DNA from: Deltaproteobacteria bacterium
GTDB lineage: Bacteria > Desulfobacterota > DSM-4660 > Desulfatiglandales > HGW-15
Reading direction: 5' to 3'
Length of the DNA stretch: 16,572 bases
Assembly (NCBI GenBank): GCA_020342025.1
Contig: CP070840.1
Span: forward strand, 420,467 to 437,038
The position numbers were made by a program, and so were the translations under genes. The notes below the pieces were generated by a model. The model saw nothing but the letters and a program-made list of their open reading frames with translations. It was not told where the DNA came from and did not search any database. Numbering within the stretch: the stretch's first letter is position 1; every line of letters begins with the position of its first letter. Positions 1-7,551 of this stretch are shown in pieces.

Positions 1-614
1 CTGAGTTAAGCGGATACCGTCAGGCCATGGAATACACAGCCGATTTTGCGGCTTCCCGGCATAATCTGGGCAACATGTATACGAATCTGGGGCAACTGGA
101 AAAGGCGGTCAAAGCGTATCAGGCGGCCATTCGGATTGACGATCAGTTCTATCCGGCCAAGGTCAATCTGGCCATGGTATATAACCGGATGGGCAAGAAC
201 AGCGAGGCTGAGCTGCTGCTACGTGAGGTCGTCCAAGCCCAGCCCCGGCTCCACGAGGCGCAATACTCCCTGGGGTTGCTGCTTGCGGAAAGGAAAAAAT
301 ACGGGGAAGCCTCCCTCTACCTTTCTATGGCCGCCAGAGGACTGCCGAACCGTGCTCGCGTTCACTACAACCTGGGCCTTCTCCTCGACTTCCTGCACAA
401 GGACCTTGAAGCCCAGGCCTCCCTGCTGAAGGCCCTGGAGCTCGAGCCCGGCGACTTGGACTTCCTTAACGCCCTTGCTCAGTTCTATTTGAAGCGGGGC
501 AAGTACCAGGAAGCGAAATCCATTGCTGAGCAGATGATAGCCAGATATCCTTCCAATCGACTGGGCCACAATCTGCTCGGTTTTATAAACAGAGAAATAC
601 AGAGCAAAGAGTAA
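1..614 (+). CDS. TPR-repeat protein, C-terminal part (5' end outside window)
   Basis: The reading frame is open from the first complete codon at base 3, with no stop before the first ATG at 27, so this is the end of a longer gene and the ATG at 27 is probably not its start. The visible ~203 residues are almost entirely tetratricopeptide repeats. Counting from the ATG at 27, repeat units begin near residues 8, 42, 76, 110, 144 and 178, an exact 34-residue period, with typical positions such as N-L-G-N-M-Y, Y-N-L-G-L-L-L and L-E-P-G-D. TPR arrays are helical scaffolds for protein-protein contacts. No signal peptide or catalytic domain is visible, because the N-terminus is missing. The style resembles the C-terminal TPR tail of large multiheme cytochrome/TPR proteins of deltaproteobacteria, but no CxxCH haem motif lies in this part, so that is a weak guess. 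About 200 non-coding bases follow. Confidence 0.85.
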   Translation, partial: ELSGYRQAMEYTADFAASRHNLGNMYTNLGQLEKAVKAYQAAIRIDDQFYPAKVNLAMVYNRMGKNSEAELLLREVVQAQPRLHEAQYSLGLLLAERKKYGEASLYLSMAARGLPNRARVHYNLGLLLDFLHKDLEAQASLLKALELEPGDLDFLNALAQFYLKRGKYQEAKSIAEQMIARYPSNRLGHNLLGFINREIQSKE

Positions 615-739
615 GAAATCCGACCCTGAAAACACCGCTTTTCGATCCACCCCTTCAAAAAAGACATTTCTATCCTGCAGAATGGGGAATCACTAAAAAA
701 CCTTTCTTGTCTAGACGTTAAAGTTGTTGGGTCCTGACC

Positions 740-767
740 TTGCCCTCACGATAAGGATTGCTATATT
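740..767 (+). promoter_or_regulatory. Candidate sigma70-type promoter for the M48 protease gene
   Basis: A TTGCCC box (740-745) and a TATATT box (762-767) are separated by 16 bases, about 50 bases before the protease start at 818. The fit to TTGACA/TATAAT is moderate. This is the best match I saw in the 203-base gap 615-817, which otherwise holds no convincing gene, RNA or terminator. Confidence 0.35.
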
Positions 768-817
768 GAAAGAAAGTTGTGAATAAGGCGTGGCGGCTTT
801 AAGAAAGGAGGGAAAAT

Positions 818-2308
818 ATGGATGGGCAAATGCGCAGACAGCCATGCACCTGTTTTCTGATGTTGCTGGCAGTGGCCTTTTTCGTCTCTAGTTGCGCGCT
901 TGGTCCGGGTGAGATGGCCCTTCAGCCTGTTGAGAAGGACCGGGAAATCGGCCTGAAGGTGGCCCAACTGATTGATACAGAGCTGGGCATTGTCAAAGAC
1001 AGCAGGGCCCCCAGCTATCTGAATAGCGTGGGAGAGCGTCTCGTACGTGTCGAAAAGGATCAGCGCTTTCAGTACTCTTTTCACATTGTGGACCAGTACG
1101 AGCCGAACGCTTTTGCCGCTCCCGGTGGGTGGGTCTATATTACCCGTGGCATGCTTATGTTGACAAATAATGAAGATGAGTTGGGTAACATAATAGGCCA
1201 CGAGATGATCCATGTTATCCGCCGCCATGCTGCCCGACAAATGGCCAATGCAACGTTGCCGGCCATACTAAGCATACCCGGCAGGATTGTGGGAGGGATA
1301 CTCAGTAAGGATCTGGGCAACCTGATAAACGCACCGATCAATATACTTGGTGCGGTATATATTGCCCAACACAGTCAGGCCGACGAATACGAGGCTGATC
1401 AACTAGGCCAGCAGCTTTCAGCTTCGGCGGGTTATGACCCTCGGGCATTAGCGCCCGTATTGATTCGGCTTCAGCGCTTCCTTGACCTTAAAACCGGGGA
1501 AAAGAGGATGCCGGGGTTTTTTGACACCCATCCATCCACGCCTGACCGCGTGGAACGGGTCTCCAGACAGGCCGGAAAGATTGAATGGATGCGAGAGCCA
1601 GCAGTGGTTTCCAGTTCAGCGGAATACTTGCATCAACTGGAAGGACTATTGATAGGGGTGAACCCGGCAGAGGGGGTTTTTCATGGATCTCAGTTCCTCC
1701 ATCCTGATTTGGATTTCACGATCACCTTCTCTGAGGGATGGAAATCCGTGAACACGCGTCAGGCCGTCATTGCTGTTGCCCCTAAAGGGGACGCTTTACT
1801 TTCCCTTGGCATAATTGCTCAAGGCACGGATCCTGTCAAGGCGGCAGAGGCATTGACTGGCGCCATGTACAAGGAACATGGTATCAGGCCAACAGCCTCA
1901 GAATACATCCAGATTGGAAAGATTCCGGCTCATCTCGTTATCTATAAGGATAGGAGTGGCAGAGAGCCGGTGGACTTGGTTTTTGTCCACTTAGCCTACC
2001 GGGGGTTGATCTACCATTTCTTTGGTATGGCCCTTGAATATCACCGATCGACTCTGCTGGAAGCGGCCCAGAGTTTCCGTCCTCTGACCTATGAGGAACG
2101 CACATCGATCAGGGAAACCCGTTTACGCATTGTTTCGGCGCAAGATAACGAGACCCTTGCCCAGATCTCAAACCGGACAAACAACGCATGGGACGTGAAA
2201 ACCACCGAAGTGGTGAACGGGATCCGTGCGGATCAAGTTTTGAAGAAAGGGCAGCTGGTCAAGATGGCGGTATCTCAGTCTTACAGGGGGGCTACGACAA
2301 AAGACTGA
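818..2308 (+). CDS. M48-family zinc metalloprotease lipoprotein (BepA/LoiP-like) with LysM-like C-terminus
   Basis: A predicted periplasmic, membrane-anchored zinc protease of 496 residues. In Gram-negatives such enzymes (BepA, LoiP) take part in outer-membrane quality control. The N-terminus is a lipoprotein signal with lipobox V-S-S-C, acylated Cys26. The M48 domain carries H-E-M-I-H at 128-132 (zinc ligands His128 and His132, catalytic Glu129), a third ligand probably Glu190 in the D-E-Y-E-A-D stretch (189-194), and the conserved T-H-P-S-T-P-D-R at 237-244. Residues ~265-425 form a second domain seen in related deltaproteobacterial proteases. Residues ~436-484 look like a LysM-like module (T-L-A-Q-I-S near 446, then V-V-N-G-I near 465), possibly for peptidoglycan contact. 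The start is well supported by AAAGGAGGG at 804-812, five bases upstream. It lacks the TPR domain of E. coli BepA. The precise substrate cannot be told from sequence. Confidence 0.9.
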   Translation: MDGQMRRQPCTCFLMLLAVAFFVSSCALGPGEMALQPVEKDREIGLKVAQLIDTELGIVKDSRAPSYLNSVGERLVRVEKDQRFQYSFHIVDQYEPNAFAAPGGWVYITRGMLMLTNNEDELGNIIGHEMIHVIRRHAARQMANATLPAILSIPGRIVGGILSKDLGNLINAPINILGAVYIAQHSQADEYEADQLGQQLSASAGYDPRALAPVLIRLQRFLDLKTGEKRMPGFFDTHPSTPDRVERVSRQAGKIEWMREPAVVSSSAEYLHQLEGLLIGVNPAEGVFHGSQFLHPDLDFTITFSEGWKSVNTRQAVIAVAPKGDALLSLGIIAQGTDPVKAAEALTGAMYKEHGIRPTASEYIQIGKIPAHLVIYKDRSGREPVDLVFVHLAYRGLIYHFFGMALEYHRSTLLEAAQSFRPLTYEERTSIRETRLRIVSAQDNETLAQISNRTNNAWDVKTTEVVNGIRADQVLKKGQLVKMAVSQSYRGATTKD

Positions 2309-2362
2309 GGAACGCTATTTATGCCTCTACCCGCCTGAACCTCCACCCAAAACCCACCTGTT

Positions 2363-2393
2363 GCCACACTTCCCATTTGTGGGCTTTTTGTTT
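2363..2393 (+). terminator. Probable intrinsic terminator after the M48 protease gene
   Basis: CCACA (2364-2368) pairs with TGTGG (2378-2382) around a 9-base loop. G2363 can add a pair with C2384 if G2383 bulges. The run TTTTTGTTT follows at 2385-2393. It lies 55 bases after the protease stop and directly before the next promoter candidate. Confidence 0.5.
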
Positions 2394-2420
2394 GACATAC
2401 GGGTCTGATTTCTATTTATT
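2392..2420 (+). promoter_or_regulatory. Candidate sigma70-type promoter for the MscS-family gene
   Basis: A perfect TTGACA -35 box (2392-2397), a 17-base spacer and TTTATT (2415-2420, 4 of 6 to consensus) lie 47 bases before the channel start. The -35 box overlaps the T-tract of the preceding terminator, so the protease unit and the channel unit abut. Confidence 0.5.
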
Positions 2421-2467
2421 GATCCTCGCAAAACCATTCAATGTTTTAAAGCTGGGGGGAGTTTAAA

Positions 2468-3337
2468 ATGGAACAGGAAATTTTGAAGTTAGGAAGATTC
2501 CAGGAGGTGGTACAACTATACGGGTTTGATCTACTGCTGTCTCTGGCCATGCTGGTGGCGGGGCTCATCTTAGCAAAACTAATCCATAAGTACTGCAAAA
2601 TCATCCTTCGAAGATTCATTTCCAAGGAGTCCACGGTCGCCACAGTGGCCAATATCATTTCCCTCTTGATCATCGTATACGTGGTCTCGGTATCTTTGCA
2701 TCATGTGGGGATGGATACCATCGTCATCCGTCGCATCATAATTGCTTTGACCCTGGCCGTGATTGCGGTGATCATCGTTTTTCGCCCCCTGATCCCGTCC
2801 CTTCCCTTCAAAGTGGGGCAGGTGGTCAAAGCGGGCAATCTCCTGGGAAAAGTGGAAAGCACATCATTAATTAATACTCGCCTGAGAACCTTCGACGGAA
2901 AGACGTTTTTCGTCCCCAATCAAAAGATTATCAATGACATTGTTCAAAATTACCATCTTACCGGTACCCGCCGGATCAAATTGAACGTGGGTATCCGCTA
3001 CGACCAGGACCTGATGAAGGCTAAACAGGTGCTTGAAGCCATCATGGTCGAAGACCCGCGGGTCAATGTTAACCCGAGACCCGTGGTATGGGTATTAAAC
3101 TTGACCAATGGCTGCGTTGAGCTGGGAGGGCGCTGCTGGGTGGATAACGTGAAATACTGGAAAACCCGATGTGAATTACTGGAAAAGACAAAATTGCGAT
3201 TCGATGCTGAGGGTATTGTCATTGCCCACCCGCAGCGGGATGTGCATATTTATTACGAAAACCTCCCTAAAGACCGATTTGGAGAGGCAAATTCTATTTT
3301 GGAGCAAAATGCAAATGACCCCGAAATGGCCTCCTAA
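2468..3337 (+). CDS. MscS-family (small-conductance mechanosensitive) channel protein, atypical pore helix
   Basis: A 289-residue inner-membrane protein, close in length to E. coli MscS (286). Members of this family open under membrane tension and release osmolytes during hypo-osmotic shock. Hydrophobic segments lie at ~21-40, 59-78 and 86-108. The cytoplasmic beta domain is clear: P-F-K-V-G at 113-117, then L-R-T-F-D-G-K at 139-145 and V-P-N-Q-K-I-I at 149-155. The alpha/beta C-terminal domain ends with G-I-V-I-A-H-P-Q-R-D-V-H at 249-260, the usual end of the vestibule. The third helix is odd. It lacks the Gly/Ala-rich packing pattern and the Q-G-S-L-S-N-type kink of MscS and has F-R-P-L-I-P-S-L-P-F instead, so gating may differ or the protein may need a partner. 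The start has GGGGGAG (2455-2461) six bases upstream. The 107-residue gene follows 50 bases later, possibly co-transcribed. Confidence 0.88.
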   Translation: MEQEILKLGRFQEVVQLYGFDLLLSLAMLVAGLILAKLIHKYCKIILRRFISKESTVATVANIISLLIIVYVVSVSLHHVGMDTIVIRRIIIALTLAVIAVIIVFRPLIPSLPFKVGQVVKAGNLLGKVESTSLINTRLRTFDGKTFFVPNQKIINDIVQNYHLTGTRRIKLNVGIRYDQDLMKAKQVLEAIMVEDPRVNVNPRPVVWVLNLTNGCVELGGRCWVDNVKYWKTRCELLEKTKLRFDAEGIVIAHPQRDVHIYYENLPKDRFGEANSILEQNANDPEMAS

Positions 3338-3375
3338 ATGTGATATTTAAGTTGAAATGGATAATAGCGGCAAAT

Positions 3376-3380
3376 AGGAG
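3376..3380 (+). promoter_or_regulatory. Ribosome binding site fixing the start at 3388
   Basis: AGGAG seven bases before the ATG at 3388. The longer in-frame possibility, a GTG at 3340, has no comparable site and begins almost at the stop codon of the channel gene, so the ATG is preferred. Confidence 0.6.
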
Positions 3381-3387
3381 ATTAGAG

Positions 3388-3711
3388 ATGAAAACAAAGG
3401 ATGCACTAGAAATCATTGATGAGGGTTGGGTAAAGAAAAAAAAGGGCTTCAGGGTCCATTTTCAGAAGATGGTCAACGCCGAGCTGATAACGGACTATGT
3501 CCCCCCCCAGGAAGTTAAACCCTTAGACTCAGATGTGGTTGCATGGCGGCTGGCCTGGAAACTTGCTGAAGCCACGAAAACATACACTTCTGAGATTAAT
3601 GATGGCGAGATCATTAATGTCTATGTGGTTGATGACGAGGGCCATCCGATGAATTATTATGCGACAAACCGACCAGAAATTTTCAATGCCAAAGATGTTG
3701 AAAAGGGGTAA
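3388..3711 (+). CDS. Conserved-looking small protein of unknown function
   Basis: A 107-residue soluble protein that I do not recognise. There is no signal peptide, no membrane segment and no cysteine. The N-terminal part is basic (W-V-K-K-K-K-G-F-R-V-H at 14-24). The middle has a helix-like stretch W-R-L-A-W-K-L-A (53-60) followed by E-A-T-K-T-Y. The C-terminal half has strand-like D-G-E-I-I-N-V-Y-V-V-D-D-E-G (72-85) and then P-M-N-Y-Y-A-T-N-R-P. Codon use and the strong AGGAG site argue that it is a real gene. It lies 50 bases after the MscS-family gene and 85 bases before the Slp-family lipoprotein gene on the same strand. That suggests an envelope or stress context, but no function should be assigned. 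Confidence 0.7.
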   Translation: MKTKDALEIIDEGWVKKKKGFRVHFQKMVNAELITDYVPPQEVKPLDSDVVAWRLAWKLAEATKTYTSEINDGEIINVYVVDDEGHPMNYYATNRPEIFNAKDVEKG

Positions 3712-3796
3712 AAGCTGATTAACATATTTTGTAGAGTCAGAAGGCGACAATACAGAGCGAGCCTCAATTAAAGATGGGATCAATCAGGAGGAAGCC

Positions 3797-4321
3797 ATGA
3801 ACATAATGAGAACCCTCTCATTCACCATATTAATTTTTATTGTTGCGGCCTTATGCTCCTGTGCCTCCCGTGAAGTCATATCAAAGGAGGTTAAAGCGGA
3901 GTCAGAACGCGTGTCATTCAAGACCCTGGTGCAGGAAACGGACAGGCACAAGGGCAAGACCGTGATTTTAGGGGGGTATATCCTGGAGACCAAGAACATC
4001 GCGGGGGTAGCAAACATGACCGTCTTGCAGACACCGCTGGGAAGAGATGAGAAACCTGTCTCTCAAGGTCGTTCAGAAGGAGGATTTATCCTTTCATACA
4101 ACGGGCATCTGGAACCGGAAGTATATGAGAAAGGCCGCAGGACGACTGTGGCAGGAAAGTTAGCCGGTCGCGCGGATGAAGGGGCTGCCAACTGTCCCAA
4201 ACCTTGTCTCAAATTGGAGTACCGCCAAATCTATCTCTGGCCAATGTATGAGTCGCCGTCCTATTTATCTTATGAGGAGGACCGAGGCACGTTTTATGAA
4301 CGCCATCCTTATGGTTATTAG
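3797..4321 (+). CDS. Slp-family outer-membrane lipoprotein
   Basis: A 174-residue predicted lipoprotein. The signal segment runs from residue 5 to a lipobox L-C-S-C with acylated Cys22. The mature part follows the Slp-family pattern: F-K-T-L-V-Q-E (41-47), the strand K-G-K-T-V-I-L-G-G-Y-I-L-E-T-K-N (52-67), V-L-Q-T-P-L (77-82), R-S-E-G-G-F (92-97), G-R-R-T-T-V-A-G-K-L (113-122) and I-Y-L-W-P (145-149). E. coli Slp is a starvation/stationary-phase outer-membrane lipoprotein whose biochemical role is poorly defined. Two additions are unusual: a C-P-K-P-C pair (Cys133, Cys137) before the last strand, and a tyrosine-rich tail with Tyr at 151, 156, 159, 167, 172 and 174. The start has AGGAGG (3786-3791) five bases upstream. 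A second ATG at codon 4 is possible but less well spaced. The gene converges with the glycerate kinase gene across 37 bases, with no clear terminator seen there. Confidence 0.85.
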   Translation: MNIMRTLSFTILIFIVAALCSCASREVISKEVKAESERVSFKTLVQETDRHKGKTVILGGYILETKNIAGVANMTVLQTPLGRDEKPVSQGRSEGGFILSYNGHLEPEVYEKGRRTTVAGKLAGRADEGAANCPKPCLKLEYRQIYLWPMYESPSYLSYEEDRGTFYERHPYGY

Positions 4322-4358
4322 ATAGTCGACCAGGCTTGCCCCGAACATTCCTCTCCTT

Positions 4359-5705
4359 TTAGTGCCGCACCAGCATGACATACACGTCCATCACATTGGT
4401 CCGAGTGGGCCCTGTGATCACTAGATCGTCCAGGATTTCAAAAAATGTGTAGGAATCGTTGCGTCGGAGATAATCGACAGGATCAAGGTCCTTCTCTCGG
4501 GCTTGACGAGCGGTTTCCCCATCGGCTATTGCGCCCGCAGCATCTGTAGGCCCGTCTGTCCCATCTGTGCCCCCACTCAAAAGGACCACATTCTCCACGC
4601 CCTCCAGTGAGAGGGCCGACGCCAGGGCAAATTCCGTATTCCGCCCCCCCTTCCCATCTCCCTGTAGCGTCACGGTGGTCTCTCCTCCCGATAGCACACA
4701 GGCGGGGGGTGCAATGGGATTTTCCGAGCTGAGAACCTCTTTCGCGATGGCGGCATGGGCCTTGGCCACCTCGCGCGTCTCTCCCTCCATCATACCCGAT
4801 AGGATCATCGTTCGATAACCCAGCCGCTCCGCCTCTTTCTTCGCGGCCTTCAGTGCCTGAAGATTAGTACCCACAAGCTCCCACGAGTCTCTTTGGAAAG
4901 ATGGATCCCCTGGTTTTGGGGTTTCCGATATTTCGCCCTTTGCCCCCTTTTCCATATACATCCTCACAGACCTGGGCACCTGGTCCCATATCCCATATCT
5001 TTCCAGTATTTGCCCTGCCTGGCGAAAGGTGGTGGTGTCAGGGACTGTGGGGCCTGATGCGATCGTATCCAGATCATCTCCTATCACATCCGAGAGTATG
5101 AGGCTCACCAGAGTGGCGGGATGGGCAGCGTGTGCCAGGCCTCCGCCTTTGACCCGAGACAGGTGCTTGCGAACGGTGTTAATCTCATGTATGCTGGCCC
5201 CGCATGCGAGCAGGAGCTGCGTGACCTGCTGTTTGTCCTGTAGTGTCACTCCCTCAGCGGGGGCCACAAGAAGCGCAGACCCACCTCCAGAAATCAGGCA
5301 AATGACCAGGTCTCGTTCCCCCGCACCCCTGACCAGGGAGAGAATCTCCTCAGCACCTAGAAGACCTCGTTCGTCAGGAACCGGGTGACTCGCCTCGTGA
5401 ACCCTGACACGCTGGAGTGGAAGTCCGTGCCCGTCTTTGACCACAATGACGCCGTCTGAGACGCGCTCCCCTAGCAGGCTTTCAACGGCCTGGGCCATGG
5501 GTGCATCCGCCTTCCCTGCACCCACAACCAGGATCCTGTCAAACTTGCTCAGCTCCAGGCGCCTTTCCCCGATCAGGAGGCTCTCACCCTTTATTCTCAC
5601 ATGCTTAAGAATAGCGTCCACGGGATCAACAGCTCGGAGGGCAGCATGAAAGATCTCGAGGGCCTGGTTACGCATCTCCTGCAAAATGCTTTGATCTGCG
5701 TTCAT
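4359..5705 (-). CDS. Glycerate 2-kinase (type II, MOFRL family)
   Basis: A 448-residue cytosolic kinase that phosphorylates D-glycerate, in this family normally to 2-phosphoglycerate with ATP. The DUF4147 N-domain shows V-V-G-A-G-K-A-D at 60-67 (Lys65, catalytic lysine by analogy with the Thermotoga enzyme), I-S-G-G-G-S-A-L-L at 138-146, H-E-I-N-T-V-R-K-H at 173-181 and L-S-D-V-I-G-D-D at 204-211 followed by A-S-G-P-T. The MOFRL C-domain shows L-S-G-G-E-T-T-V at 338-345, G-K-G-G-R-N-T-E at 351-358, S-G-G-T-D-G-T-D-G-P-T-D at 377-388 and T-G-P-T-R-T-N-V-M-D at 431-440. All family landmarks are present and the length is normal. The start has AGGAG (5712-5716) six bases upstream. It is the last gene of the - strand sugar cluster, 121 bases after pgi. 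That gap carries a tandem octamer, so co-transcription is uncertain. The role would be glycerate salvage into lower glycolysis. Confidence 0.93.
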   Translation of the reverse strand: MNADQSILQEMRNQALEIFHAALRAVDPVDAILKHVRIKGESLLIGERRLELSKFDRILVVGAGKADAPMAQAVESLLGERVSDGVIVVKDGHGLPLQRVRVHEASHPVPDERGLLGAEEILSLVRGAGERDLVICLISGGGSALLVAPAEGVTLQDKQQVTQLLLACGASIHEINTVRKHLSRVKGGGLAHAAHPATLVSLILSDVIGDDLDTIASGPTVPDTTTFRQAGQILERYGIWDQVPRSVRMYMEKGAKGEISETPKPGDPSFQRDSWELVGTNLQALKAAKKEAERLGYRTMILSGMMEGETREVAKAHAAIAKEVLSSENPIAPPACVLSGGETTVTLQGDGKGGRNTEFALASALSLEGVENVVLLSGGTDGTDGPTDAAGAIADGETARQAREKDLDPVDYLRRNDSYTFFEILDDLVITGPTRTNVMDVYVMLVRH

Positions 5706-5790
5706 ACAACGCTCCTACTGTTAGTCTGGAATATTCAGCCAATCTAGACTCTCTGATGGACTAAATCCTAGAATCCTCATTTTTCCCAAC

Positions 5791-5822
5791 ACTCCATCAC
5801 TCCAATACTCCATTCCTCCCCT
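5791..5822. repeat. Degenerate 8-base tandem repeat (ACTCCAnn)
   Basis: Four consecutive octamers read on the + strand: ACTCCATC, ACTCCAAT, ACTCCATT, CCTCCCCT. They lie between pgi and the glycerate kinase gene, ending five bases from the pgi stop. Read on the - strand they give repeated TGGAGT blocks, about 85-115 bases before the glycerate kinase start and outside its own Shine-Dalgarno site. The function is unknown. Repeats of this kind may be dispersed in the genome. Confidence 0.55.
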
Positions 5823-5826
5823 CTTT

Positions 5827-7479
5827 CTATTTCCTCAACTCCTTAAACGCATTTATCAACCCATTGGTGGAAGAATCATGGGAATCAACCGGCTGGTTAT
5901 CCATCAACTGTGGCAGTATTTTTTTTGCCAGTTGTTTGCCAAGCTCAACGCCCCATTGGTCAAAACTAAATATATTCCAAATAACACCCTGGACAAAAAT
6001 CTTGTGCTCATACATGGCGATCAGGCTGCCCAGAACTCTCGGTGTCAGTTTTTTGAATAAGATGGAATTTGTTGGCTTGTTGCCCTCAAAGAGTTTGTGG
6101 CGATACAGTTTCTCGATTTCAGCATCGTCTTTACCCTCTTTCCTCAGTTCTTCAATGACTTCCTTTTTGGTCTTCCCATTTAGAAGGGCCTCGGTCTGTG
6201 CGAAGAAATTTGACAACAGGATGTTATGATGTTCACCGAGGGGATTGTGACTGATTGCGGGCGCCAAGAAATCTGCGGGAATCATTTTCGTCCCCTGATG
6301 GATCAGTTGGTAAAAGGCATGTTGGCCATTTGTCCCCGGCTCTCCCCAGATAATGGGGCCTGTCTGGTAATTAAGTCTCTTGCCGTTTCTACTTGCCGAT
6401 TTCCCGTTACTCTCCATATTCCCCTGCTGAAAGTAAGCAGGGAATCTGTTCATATATTGGTCATAAGGGAAGATAGCTTCCGTTTGTGCCCCGAACAAGT
6501 TGTTGTACCAAACGCCAATGAGTCCTAACATCACAGGGATGTTTCCCTCAAATGCTGCCCCCCTGAAATGCCCGTCCATTTCAAAGGCCCCTTCCAGGAG
6601 TTCAACGAAGTGCTCATATCCAATGGAGCAGGCGATGGAGAGTCCAATCGTTGACCAGAGAGAATAGCGGCCCCCTACCCAGTCCCAAAAAACAAACATG
6701 TTGTCTTTGTCGATGCCAAACGCCTGAACCTTTTCTGTATTGGTAGAAAGGGCTACAAAGTGCTTTGAAACATGGGTTTCATCCTTTGAATGACTTAGAA
6801 ACCATTCTCTGGCGGAAAGGGCATTGGTCATGGTTTCTTGTGTTGTGAAGGTCTTTGAAGCAATCAAAAAAAGAGTGGTCTCCGGATTCAATCTTTTCAA
6901 AGTCTCTACGATATGCGTTCCGTCCACATTCGAGACAAAGTGCGCTGACAAGCCTTCTTTTGCATAGGGTCGCAGACACTCCGTGACCATGACTGGCCCC
7001 AAATCTGAACCCCCAATGCCAATATTCACGATATCGGTTATTCTTTTACCCGTAAAACCCCTCCAGTCCCCGGATATGACTTTATCTGAGAATGCCTCCA
7101 TCTTTTTGAGAACCCCATTAACCTCCGGCATAACGTCATTTCCTTCCACATAAACGGGGGTGTTTTTTCGATTTCTCAAGGCCGTGTGCAGGACGGCCCG
7201 ATCCTCGGTCTCATTGATCTTGTCTCCACTGAACATCTTTTCGATGGCGTCCCTCAATCCAACTTCATCAGCCAACCCGATCAACAGCCCTAGGGTCTCC
7301 TCCGTTATAATGTTTTTGGAGTAATCCACGAGTATGTCGTTGAATCGTATGGAGAACTTTTTGAATCTCTCCGGATCCTCAGCAAAGAGGGTTCTCATGT
7401 GAACTTTCTTCATCTTCGCAAAATGCTCAGTGAGAGCCTTCCAACTCTGCGTCTTCGTAGGATCAATTTTATTCAACAT
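5827..7479 (-). CDS. pgi: Glucose-6-phosphate isomerase
   Basis: A cytosolic 550-residue enzyme (E. coli Pgi is 549) that interconverts glucose-6-phosphate and fructose-6-phosphate. Landmarks: [11 protein letters not shown] at 152-162 and S-K-T-F-T-T-Q-E-T at 208-216 (sugar phosphate binding), [11 protein letters not shown] at 266-276 (first family signature), the catalytic base Glu356 in M-E-S-N-G-K, His387 in T-N-G-Q-H-A-F-Y, and Lys515 in G-V-E-L-G-K (second signature). It is the long eukaryote/gamma-proteobacterial/Bacteroidetes type, not the short ~450-residue type. The start has AGGAG (7488-7492) eight bases upstream and 72 bases separate it from the lipoprotein gene before it. Hand counts of three 60-base lines give 37-42% GC, against about 58-60% in lines from pgm, the phosphofructokinase gene and the glycerate kinase gene, so the gene may have a separate origin. 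Confidence 0.97.
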   Translation of the reverse strand: MLNKIDPTKTQSWKALTEHFAKMKKVHMRTLFAEDPERFKKFSIRFNDILVDYSKNIITEETLGLLIGLADEVGLRDAIEKMFSGDKINETEDRAVLHTALRNRKNTPVYVEGNDVMPEVNGVLKKMEAFSDKVISGDWRGFTGKRITDIVNIGIGGSDLGPVMVTECLRPYAKEGLSAHFVSNVDGTHIVETLKRLNPETTLFLIASKTFTTQETMTNALSAREWFLSHSKDETHVSKHFVALSTNTEKVQAFGIDKDNMFVFWDWVGGRYSLWSTIGLSIACSIGYEHFVELLEGAFEMDGHFRGAAFEGNIPVMLGLIGVWYNNLFGAQTEAIFPYDQYMNRFPAYFQQGNMESNGKSASRNGKRLNYQTGPIIWGEPGTNGQHAFYQLIHQGTKMIPADFLAPAISHNPLGEHHNILLSNFFAQTEALLNGKTKKEVIEELRKEGKDDAEIEKLYRHKLFEGNKPTNSILFKKLTPRVLGSLIAMYEHKIFVQGVIWNIFSFDQWGVELGKQLAKKILPQLMDNQPVDSHDSSTNGLINAFKELRK

Positions 7480-7551
7480 ACCAACATCTCCTTAACAAAT
7501 TGAGGGGCGTCCTTAAGTAACTCAACAACTTATTCAATATCTGGATTTTCT

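Noticed and set aside
624..645. Possible terminator after the TPR gene (GAAAA...TTTTC inverted repeat)
   Set aside because: The stem is only five A/T-rich pairs with no following T-run, so it is too weak to call.
4322..4358. Expected bidirectional terminator between the convergent Slp-family and glycerate kinase genes
   Set aside because: I could not find a convincing inverted repeat with a T-tract in these 37 bases.
4567..5649. Several + strand frames of 66-119 codons across the glycerate kinase gene
   Set aside because: They are shadows of the - strand enzyme, which has all its family motifs intact.
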